A DNA stretch of 38,155 nucleotides from Legionella parisiensis (GTDB lineage Bacteria; Pseudomonadota; Gammaproteobacteria; Legionellales; Legionellaceae): the NCBI RefSeq assembly GCF_001467945.1, contig NZ_LNYQ01000013.1:1056507-1094661 (forward strand), given 5' to 3'. Each line of letters begins with the position of its first letter. The stretch's first letter is position 1. Both the position numbers and the translations under genes were made by a program. Of the stretch, positions 1 through 6,084 are shown in pieces. The notes under the pieces were generated by a model that did not search any database, was not told where the DNA came from, and was given only the letters and a program-made list of their open reading frames with translations.

Positions 1-84
1 AAAATGAAACTCATTCAGCGTAGAGCTTATGGTTTTAGGAATTTTGAAAATTACAGAGTGCGTGTTAAGGTGCTCTGCGGGTGA
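1..84 (+). pseudogene. C-terminal tail of an ISL3-type transposase (partial)
   Basis: Frame 1 reads to a TGA at 82-84 and encodes KLIQRRAYGFRNFENYRVRV near its end. This resembles the conserved C-terminal signature of DDE transposases of the ISL3 (IS204/IS1001/IS1165) family. Only the last 27 codons are in the window, so I cannot say whether the upstream part is intact. It lies outside the att repeat and so belongs to DNA flanking the element. Confidence 0.6.
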
Positions 85-119
85 TTATAGCTGCCCCCTT
101 AAATGGGAAAGAGCCTAAA

Positions 120-212
120 ATGAACCTATGCCCAAGAAAATGTTTAGGATTTAAAATGCCAAAAGAAGTGTTTATACAGCAACATAAAAATGATTGTCGC
201 ACTTGGAGCTAG
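120..212 (+). pseudogene. Remnant of an IS30-family transposase C-terminus
   Basis: From 120 the plus strand encodes MNLCPRKCLGFKMPKEVF and stops at 210-212. The N-x-x-PRKxLGFKxPxEVF pattern is the end of IS30 transposases. A different frame just before the stop encodes VALGA, like the usual IS30 ending, which suggests a frameshift. There is no upstream catalytic domain. With the ISL3 tail at 1-84 it shows that the DNA beyond the element boundary is littered with decayed insertion sequences. Confidence 0.6.
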
Positions 213-251
213 ATTGCGCCGAGGGGAGATTCTATAAGGCCTTACTGGGAT

Positions 252-296
252 TGGTCGGGACGGAAGGATTTGAACCTTCGACCACTAGCACCCCAT
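252..296. repeat. Left attachment-site repeat (tRNA-Pro 3' fragment)
   Basis: These 45 bases are identical to 18494-18538 and comprise, on the minus strand, the anticodon-loop end, T arm, 3' acceptor strand and encoded CCA of tRNA-Pro. Identity stops at both ends (the next bases differ), so this is a duplicated attachment core and not a whole tRNA gene. Confidence 0.9.
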
Positions 297-321
297 TCTT
301 AAAAAGACCATTTTCAAACAG

Positions 322-338
322 TATCAATTGATATCAAA
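322..338. promoter_or_regulatory. Palindromic TATCAA motif upstream of integrase
   Basis: TATCAATTGATATCAAA lies between the att core and int, with further ATATCAAA and GTATCA copies at about 341 and 397-405. A 15-bp inverted copy occurs at 5206-5220, just ahead of the replication-like gene. The shared motif suggests a common DNA-binding protein (excisionase or repressor), but this is inference from repetition only. Confidence 0.4.
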
Positions 339-425
339 AAGTATCATTAACTTATTGTATTTTCTTAATTTTTATCATCTGCTATACTTCAAAAAATATC
401 AAACGATTTCATGTGAGATCTCACG

Positions 426-450
426 AAAGTACACCTAGAAGTACACCTAA
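426..450. repeat. Left subterminal tandem repeat (AAGTACACCTAG type)
   Basis: Two tandem copies of an AAGTACACCTA unit sit about 130 bp inside the left att core. The same double unit, in the same orientation with one base changed, is at 18402-18426, about 68 bp inside the right att core. Paired short repeats next to both att cores are what integrase arm-type or excisionase binding sites look like. The left copy precedes the likely int start codon. Confidence 0.55.
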
Positions 451-466
451 TTTTTTAAGTGGTGCA

Positions 467-1681
467 ATGATGGAAAGACAATTTACAGATGCTTATATTC
501 GATCACTAAAACCAAGATCTGCTCGTTACGAAGAGTTCAGAGATGGAGGTTTTGGCATCCGTGTAACCCCAAAAGGGCTAAAGACTTTTCTTTATCGTTA
601 CAGAATCAACGGTCAAAGGCATTTCATCACCATAGGTCACTACCCTGCTATGAGTTTATCGGAAGCGAAGAAACGTTTTATCGATTTAAGCGACATACGC
701 CATGGCGAAGTAAATCCCAAAGAGCAGATCGCAGAACAAAAACAGAAAGACCAAAGTACCGTAAAAAATCTGATACTCCACTGGTACACCAACTACATTG
801 AAAAACACCGCGCCCAACCACTGCAAGTCTGGCAGCACATCAAAATAGACATCATCCCCTTATTAGGCAATAAGAAGCTGGAACACTTAAAAACTCGTGA
901 GATAACTCAAGCCCTAGATAAAATTGTAGGACGTGGCTCCCCTGTTCATGCCAACAAAGTCTTAAGCACACTAAAACAAGCATTCAACTACGCAGTCAGC
1001 CGAGGCGAAATGCTACTAAACCCTGCCATGACCATACGAGCCAGAGACATAGGTGGTATAGAAAAACCCAGAGAACGCTATTTAACCCTCGATGAAGTAA
1101 AAACACTATGGCAATTCCTCGACAGCGAAGAACATGGCACCTCTTTTCAAATTCGAGCAGCTCTGAAAATCATCCTGCTAACAGGCGTAAGAACGGGAGA
1201 AATCCGAGTAGCCAAATGGTCAGAATTCGATTTTGAAAACTCCTTATGGACTATCCCAGCCGAGAATACCAAAACCAACATAGTCATGAGAATTCACCTC
1301 ACGGAAATAACCAAAAAGGTATTGAGAGAACTCAAAGCACACAGCGATTCAGAATACGTCATTACAGGCGCAGACGATCGAAGTATTTTATCCGACCGAG
1401 CTATGCCAAGAGCAGTAATCAGAATACAATCACGAGTAGGCATCCCCCACTGGACAGCTCACGATTTAAGACGCACTTTTGCAACTCAGCTTGGTGAAGC
1501 TTTGCATGTTGATCCGGTGGTGATTGAGAAATGTCTTGGACATAAAATGCCGAAGATCATGGCAACTTACAATAAGAATGAAATGTTGCCTCAACGGAAA
1601 GAAGCTTTAAATGCCTGGTCAGAGCTTATTGAAAATATGCAGCAAGAAAATGTAGTAATAATCCAATCTAGAACCGCTTAA
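467..1681 (+). CDS. P4-type tyrosine integrase
   Basis: Site-specific recombinase that should integrate and excise this element at tRNA-Pro. The N-terminus (FTDAYIRSLKP, DGGFGIRVTPKGLKTF) is the DUF4102 arm-binding domain of P4-type integrases, followed by a SAM-like core-binding domain and the catalytic domain. Catalytic residues are visible: Arg in TGVRTGE, His and Arg in AHDLRRTF, His in LGHK and the nucleophile Tyr in ATYNK. Length is about 404 residues, normal for the family. The frame stays open to a GTG at 413, but that extension encodes only the tandem repeat at 426-450. I place the start at ATG 467 (or 470), where the conserved domain begins; no strong ribosome-binding site decides it. 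No frameshift is seen. Confidence 0.93.
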   Translation: MMERQFTDAYIRSLKPRSARYEEFRDGGFGIRVTPKGLKTFLYRYRINGQRHFITIGHYPAMSLSEAKKRFIDLSDIRHGEVNPKEQIAEQKQKDQSTVKNLILHWYTNYIEKHRAQPLQVWQHIKIDIIPLLGNKKLEHLKTREITQALDKIVGRGSPVHANKVLSTLKQAFNYAVSRGEMLLNPAMTIRARDIGGIEKPRERYLTLDEVKTLWQFLDSEEHGTSFQIRAALKIILLTGVRTGEIRVAKWSEFDFENSLWTIPAENTKTNIVMRIHLTEITKKVLRELKAHSDSEYVITGADDRSILSDRAMPRAVIRIQSRVGIPHWTAHDLRRTFATQLGEALHVDPVVIEKCLGHKMPKIMATYNKNEMLPQRKEALNAWSELIENMQQENVVIIQSRTA

Positions 1682-1695
1682 AGAAAGAAGGAAAT

Positions 1696-1722
1696 GAGTG
1701 GGTTACAAAATGTAACCCACTC
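1696..1722. terminator. Perfect hairpin between convergent int and the ATP-binding regulator
   Basis: A 12-bp perfect stem (GAGTGGGTTACA with its complement) closes a 3-base loop between the stop of int and the stop of the convergent minus-strand gene. There is no long T run, so termination would be weak. The stem contains GGTTACA, which recurs near 4629, 4663 and 5234, so it may also be an operator. Confidence 0.45.
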
Positions 1723-1777
1723 AAATTAAAAGAATGAACATCTATAAACTGAAAAAATAAGTACCTCGGATGGGTTA

Positions 1778-3217
1778 CTAACCGAATATTTTTTCTCTAA
1801 GAGTTTCTGATAAGACATATTTCGCAAATTTTCTGCTTGGACCACTAGACTGTATTGCTCCATCCGCCACTAATGCTTTAATTAATGTGCTTGCTTTCTC
1901 GCTTGATATGCTAAAACATTTCCGCACACTCTCATTATCTGCATAATTTTGCATAATTATCATAATAATAACCATTAATCGTTTTTCTTCTGGGGAGAAG
2001 TCTGCAAAAGATTTTGGTGCTGATAATATAGTGGTAAATGAATTTTCTTGATCAATAAATATGGGAGGAGGTACTTTGATATCTAAAGTCGCGGCATACA
2101 ATCTATCAATTCCTTGTCCATCCATTTCACCGAATCCGAATTTTTTCATTAATTCTGCCAATAAAGGATTACGCCAATCCCTCTTATGAATTAAATTATA
2201 AATGGTTAAACCAGGCATAAGACCACCTGGGTTTTCTATTTCGATTCGGTTATCAAACATTGAAATTTTAACTGGTTGATGCATCTTCCTGTAATCTCGA
2301 TGTACAAGACTATTTGTTATTACTTCTCTTAATACAACATCTGAATAAGCAGGAACATCTTCACGCTTTATTTTTTCTATTGTAGGAACCATCCAAACAT
2401 ACTGCTTTAAAATCTCAATGCTTTGTTTAATTTGATTAGGCAAATTACCCCTTATATCGTACTTTCTGAGAGGATTATGTCTCACATTACCTTTAAAAAT
2501 CTGAAACTCAATATAACTATTTCGGAACTCACTTTTTTGTTGAGGATCTTTAGCAAAACACAACCATCCTGCACCTGAAACTTCATAATGATTAGGTTTA
2601 TGTTTTATTAATATGCGAGCATCAATCAAAGCAGCAAGATTCTTTTTTCCATTAATATTATCAACATCTAGATTAGGTATTGATTCACTTAGCTTATTTA
2701 ACTCTAAATCATCAATCTTTGTATTTTTTACTGGAGACTCATCAAAGTAGGTTTCTTGATAACTAATTAAAAGATCTTTGATTTCCTGCATAGACATAGG
2801 AATAGTTGACGAACCAGTCCGTTTATAACAAGCTTTTCCACCGAATGGTATGCGATCTTTTATGAATACGGGTTTCGTCTTACTTGATAGGATATGTATA
2901 GCCAATAATTTTATATTTCCAATTTTTATTGGAAATGCATCGACATTTAAACTTGGCTCCTGACTATCATTCGCTATATGCGATACTTTTTGAATGATAT
3001 CGTCCCAGTCCTCCCCTATCCCTTTGGGAATAAAAGAATCGTCCACTCCAAATACAAAGCACCCACCTCGCTCAAGATTCCCAAAAGCATTAATATGCTC
3101 TTTAATTCGATCATTGTTATCAGATAGTTTAAGTTTAAAGTCTAAAAAATTATACTCAGCCTTACTTTGTAAAGCCTCTTCTACAATTTCTTTCCAATAA
3201 GCATGATCACTTAGCAC
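1778..3217 (-). CDS. AlbA_2 (Schlafen-like) ATP-binding transcriptional regulator
   Basis: A 479-residue protein of the COG2865 type. The N-terminal ~140 residues carry an AlbA_2/Schlafen-type domain (GGCFVFGVDD). Around residues 295-350 lies a GHKL-like ATP-binding motif set (REVITNSLVHRDYR, then IEIENPGGL and GFGEMDGQGIDRL). The C-terminus looks like a winged helix. Such proteins are common in mobile elements and are usually annotated as putative regulators or helicase-related; their biochemistry is not settled. It is transcribed toward int. The start is GTG with AGGG about 9 bases upstream. The gene-free 0.84 kb upstream carries repeats that could be its operator. Confidence 0.85.
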   Translation of the reverse strand: MLSDHAYWKEIVEEALQSKAEYNFLDFKLKLSDNNDRIKEHINAFGNLERGGCFVFGVDDSFIPKGIGEDWDDIIQKVSHIANDSQEPSLNVDAFPIKIGNIKLLAIHILSSKTKPVFIKDRIPFGGKACYKRTGSSTIPMSMQEIKDLLISYQETYFDESPVKNTKIDDLELNKLSESIPNLDVDNINGKKNLAALIDARILIKHKPNHYEVSGAGWLCFAKDPQQKSEFRNSYIEFQIFKGNVRHNPLRKYDIRGNLPNQIKQSIEILKQYVWMVPTIEKIKREDVPAYSDVVLREVITNSLVHRDYRKMHQPVKISMFDNRIEIENPGGLMPGLTIYNLIHKRDWRNPLLAELMKKFGFGEMDGQGIDRLYAATLDIKVPPPIFIDQENSFTTILSAPKSFADFSPEEKRLMVIIMIIMQNYADNESVRKCFSISSEKASTLIKALVADGAIQSSGPSRKFAKYVLSETLREKIFG

Positions 3218-3872
3218 TTAATATAACCCTATGATTTTTAATGAAATAAAATGAAATTAATCTTTAATCTCTAATAACCTCTGATAAGAATACATCCAAC
3301 AAATGATAAAAACAATAATTCACCTAAAATAAAAACTAGCTAGCCAGGAAAAGACAAACAATATAATTAAATCACTATCATTTCAACAATATAACCATCT
3401 GATTATTAATCATATTTTATTAAAAACACTTTCCACATCTGATAACCTCTAATAAAATAAAGACTATTTTTTACCAATAAAAAACACCATTCAATAAAGA
3501 GTTAAATCAGCGATATCAGTTGTTTCCAAAATGGAAATAACTGAAATTGAGCAACTTCAGAAAAAGGGATGAAAAGTCTTTCTATGTTTGATAGTTAGTT
3601 ATTCCTAAAAAAGGAAAAATTAGGAATAAAAGGAATAAAGTCAGGAATAAAAAATCTAAAATATGTTATAAATCATAAAATTAAATTTCCTTAAATCCTT
3701 TTATAAAGAAAGTATGAAATAAGTAATAAAACGAACAAAAAAAGTAATAAATTGGAAATAAATTATTTAAAAATCATATAAATCAATTACATTTACTTAA
3801 ACTCTTTATAAAAAGTATAAAATATGAAGTAACAAGTAATAACGATGATTTTAAATGATACGCTGTAGAAGG
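3218..3872. other. AT-rich intergenic region with short direct repeats
   Basis: No coding frame convinces here. I see two copies of a TAACCTCT(A/G)ATAA motif (near 3270-3285 and 3440-3458), a TTTCC-AAAAT-GGAAA palindrome near 3524, and three AGGAATAAA repeats (3622-3630, 3631-3639, 3643-3651). The rest is A/T runs. It probably holds the promoter and operator of the divergent minus-strand regulator. Confidence 0.5.
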
Positions 3873-3982
3873 GTCCGTGATGTCATCACTGAGATTGGCG
3901 CTCCTGATAACAGGATCTTGTTCTGACGCCCTGGTATTTCAATTCTCTTGGCCAGTTACTTGAACTCGAGATCATCACGGAC
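3873..3982 (+). ncRNA. Foldable inverted-repeat segment: candidate structured RNA or operator
   Basis: A 10-bp perfect inverted repeat (GTCCGTGATG at 3873-3882, complement at 3973-3982) encloses two further hairpins. One has GGCG/CGCC (3897-3900, 3927-3930) around TCCTG-ATAA-CAGGA (3902-3915). The other pairs CTGG (3931-3934) with CCAG (3952-3955). That could make a closed multibranch fold of 110 nt. Its left arm also contains the DNA palindrome GTGATG-T-CATCAC (3877-3889), so a repressor site is an equal alternative. It sits about 80 bp upstream of the small HTH gene. No known RNA family is recognised and the strand is a guess. Confidence 0.35.
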
Positions 3983-4060
3983 TTGTACATGTTAATAAAA
4001 TTTATACTGTTGTCAATAGATGTATAATATACGAATAGAACATTAATAAGAGTACGTACT

Positions 4061-4435
4061 ATGAAATGCAAAATTGAATCCACCTTTCTCTATGACGGAC
4101 TTGGTTTTCCTATTAAATTAGAAAATGTAGAAATGATTAATATCAATGACGAATGGCTGCCTAAAATTGATGTTCAGTATATTGCCGATAAAATAATAAA
4201 AAAACTGGCTACTCAAGAAAAGCGATTAACTGGCAATCAAGTTAAATTCATTCGTTCTTATTTTTCTATGCCCCTGCGAGAATTTGGTGAAATTGTGGTT
4301 CACGAATCACACACCGCTCTAAGTAAATGGGAAAAATTTGAGGATGAGATAACCAATATGAATGAAAATACCGAACAAGTATTACGACTCTATATTATCG
4401 AACAAACACAAACTAAGACCATCCGAAAAGAATAA
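4061..4435 (+). CDS. Small HTH protein, MqsA/HigA antitoxin-like
   Basis: A 124-residue protein. Residues about 55-115 (LTGNQVKFIRSYFSMPLREF, then ALSKWEKFE) follow the HTH pattern of MqsA/YgiT-type antitoxins and related regulators (LTGxEIxFLR...LSxWE). The N-terminal half lacks the zinc-binding cysteines of MqsA (one Cys only). No toxin gene is adjacent: upstream is the foldable segment at 3873-3982 and downstream is the origin-like region. A TATAAT box lies at 4023-4028. I infer a DNA-binding regulator of the element, perhaps autoregulating through the palindromes upstream. An orphan antitoxin is possible. Confidence 0.6.
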   Translation: MKCKIESTFLYDGLGFPIKLENVEMININDEWLPKIDVQYIADKIIKKLATQEKRLTGNQVKFIRSYFSMPLREFGEIVVHESHTALSKWEKFEDEITNMNENTEQVLRLYIIEQTQTKTIRKE

Positions 4436-4547
4436 TTTTTATTCAGCCCTCTAAAAAAGCCGGCATTTTATTAATGACAAATACAAAAAGCCAAAATGTA
4501 TTCAACTAAATCTATATAAATAACAGTATCCTCAACACTCCAAGGTT

Positions 4548-4583
4548 ACGGCTAGAGTCACGGCCAGAGTCGCGGCTAGAGTG
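4548..4583. repeat. Three tandem 12-bp repeats (ACGGCTAGAGTC type)
   Basis: Units ACGGCTAGAGTC, ACGGCCAGAGTC and GCGGCTAGAGTG follow each other without a gap, differing at two or fewer positions each from the first. They are GC-richer than the surrounding DNA. Iteron-like. Confidence 0.75.
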
Positions 4584-4662
4584 AAATCATATTGGGTTAA
4601 TATTCAAACCAAAAGCAAATCGCAAATGGTTACAATTTATAACCGGTTGAAAAAGATAAACC

Positions 4663-4679
4663 GGTGACAAATTGTCACC
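4663..4679. promoter_or_regulatory. Perfect 17-bp palindrome, probable operator
   Basis: GGTGACAA-A-TTGTCACC is a perfect inverted repeat, extendable by three more base pairs with one mismatch. A degenerate partner (GGTTACAATTTATAACC) lies about 35 bp upstream. The spacing and symmetry suit a dimeric repressor. Confidence 0.5.
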
Positions 4680-4854
4680 AGTTAAAAATTAACTTCATAT
4701 ACGTTCAATTAATAACAACTGCAAAAAACCTTTGACAAAGAATCTGACTTGAATAAACATCATCAATAGATAGCCATTAAACTAAACTTTCACCACAATT
4801 TTTTTAACTCCCCAAATCAATGAGCATAACTCCGTCCAAAACAAGGCCGACCTT

Positions 4855-4889
4855 AACCCGACACATCAACCCGGCACAAACCCGACATA
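4855..4889. repeat. Three AACCCGRCAYA direct repeats
   Basis: AACCCGACACA (4855-4865), AACCCGGCACA (4868-4878) and AACCCGACATA (4879-4889) are close-spaced direct repeats about 370 bp upstream of the replication-like gene, a second iteron-like set. Confidence 0.65.
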
Positions 4890-5252
4890 GGAAGATTCAG
4901 TACTAGCAAGGAGAGAAAGCCTGTCGAATCTAAAAACCAGACAAAGCAAAACTCTCTAGGCCGACCCACCTCATAACTCCAAAATCTGTTTTTTATGTTT
5001 TTACGCGCGCGAGGAAAAAATTTTTAAACAATTTTGAACAAAAATAACCAATTACCAATGCAAAAACTTTCCAGTAAAAAAAATAAGGTTCATTTAATAT
5101 CATTTGCTATCAAACCCATTTCCCCTATTGACACTCTCAACCAATTTCCTAGAATGAATCAAGTTTAATGCATCTTGGTTATCTAAATGTCATCGATTGA
5201 TAGTATTTGATATCAATTGAAATAAAAATACAGGGTTACAACAGGAGTAAAA

Positions 5253-5957
5253 ATGGATTTCTTATTCGTCACCACATACGAACTGGACGCACTAAGCGAA
5301 ATCCCTCTCATGCAAAGAGTGGTCTATCTCATGGGCATCCGCCCCTACATGGACAGAAAAACGTTCATGGTAGGCATTAAACGCAAAATCAGTTACCAGT
5401 CACTGAGAGAAACACTTTATGTCGCCCCCATCAAAGGCGTAAAAACAGGCTGCCCTAGCCATCAACAAATGAAACGCGTAATTAAATCTCTGGCACGCCA
5501 AGGCATTATAGAAATTTGCTCAACAAACAAAAACCTCATAGTGAAATGTCTTCTGGCTAATCCATATGAGCCGATAGAGATTGAAAATGAATCTCAGCCT
5601 GAAAAAAGTCCATCAATCCAAGCAAAACAGAATCAATCATCATCACCAGAAAATCTGAAATCAATGAAAACCGAAAAACCAGCTTATTTACCAAAATCAG
5701 CAATCAAAACCCAACCCAGCAGTAATCTAAAAGATCTATATCAAAAATTCGAACAATTCTGGCAACTCTACCCTCTACCTAGTTATAAGTCCGAAGCATG
5801 GAAGCAATTTCAGCAAATCGATCCTGATAAGGGGCTTTTTGCACAGATCATGGATGGATTACAAGAGCAGTTAACTAAAGTTAATCGTTCAGGAGCTTAT
5901 TGGCCTTATCCTGCTAGTTGGTTGGGACAAAAAAGTTGGTGTGGTAATAGAGTATGA
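5253..5957 (+). CDS. Putative replication/DNA-binding protein of the element
   Basis: A 234-residue protein. Residues 1-105 look like a winged-helix domain (MKRVIKSLARQGIIEI is a typical recognition-helix plus wing pattern). Residues about 110-160 are a polar Ser/Lys/Pro linker. The C-terminal part (FEQFWQLYPLPSYKSEAWKQ, then YWPYPASWLGQKSW) matches the small conserved end of phage replication and replisome-organiser proteins (FWxxYPxxxxKxxA...P.TWL). A clear AGGAG lies 8 bases before ATG. It follows the iteron-bearing region, which supports a replication-initiation role. The family is not one I can name with certainty. Confidence 0.6.
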   Translation: MDFLFVTTYELDALSEIPLMQRVVYLMGIRPYMDRKTFMVGIKRKISYQSLRETLYVAPIKGVKTGCPSHQQMKRVIKSLARQGIIEICSTNKNLIVKCLLANPYEPIEIENESQPEKSPSIQAKQNQSSSPENLKSMKTEKPAYLPKSAIKTQPSSNLKDLYQKFEQFWQLYPLPSYKSEAWKQFQQIDPDKGLFAQIMDGLQEQLTKVNRSGAYWPYPASWLGQKSWCGNRV

Positions 5958-6084
5958 AGATTACTACAAGAAGCTTAAAACTATGGCGAGTGTACAAACT
6001 CAGTATTCTGGTTGCTTAGCATATACTTGCAGCATATCATGGAGGTATTTTATCACGTGGTAATATAGGCCGACAGGAAAGATT

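Larger units (their letters stand above)
4436..5252. other. Origin-like intergenic region with two iteron sets
   Basis: An 0.8-kb gene-free stretch directly ahead of the replication-like gene. It contains three tandem 12-bp units (4548-4583), a perfect 8+1+8 palindrome GGTGACAA-A-TTGTCACC (4663-4679), three AACCCG(A/G)CA(C/T)A units (4855-4889), a CGCGCG followed by A/T-rich runs (about 5015-5040), and an inverted copy of the TATCAA motif at 5206-5220. Iterons, an AT-rich stretch and an adjacent replication protein are the usual layout of a replication origin. The function is inferred. Confidence 0.45.

Noticed and set aside
413..466. N-terminal extension of the integrase from GTG 413
   Set aside because: The extension encodes only the AAGTACACC tandem repeat, which recurs at the other end as noncoding DNA; the conserved domain begins at ATG 467/470.
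3873..3982. Retron or type III toxin-antitoxin RNA
   Set aside because: No reverse transcriptase gene and no ToxN-like endoribonuclease is nearby, and there are no tandem RNA repeats.
3886..4083. 65-codon minus-strand open frame upstream of the HTH gene
   Set aside because: It overlaps the foldable segment and the HTH start, is low in conserved features and lacks a ribosome-binding site.
4548..4889. CRISPR array
   Set aside because: Repeats are 11-12 bp, contiguous or nearly so, without spacers, and no cas genes are present.
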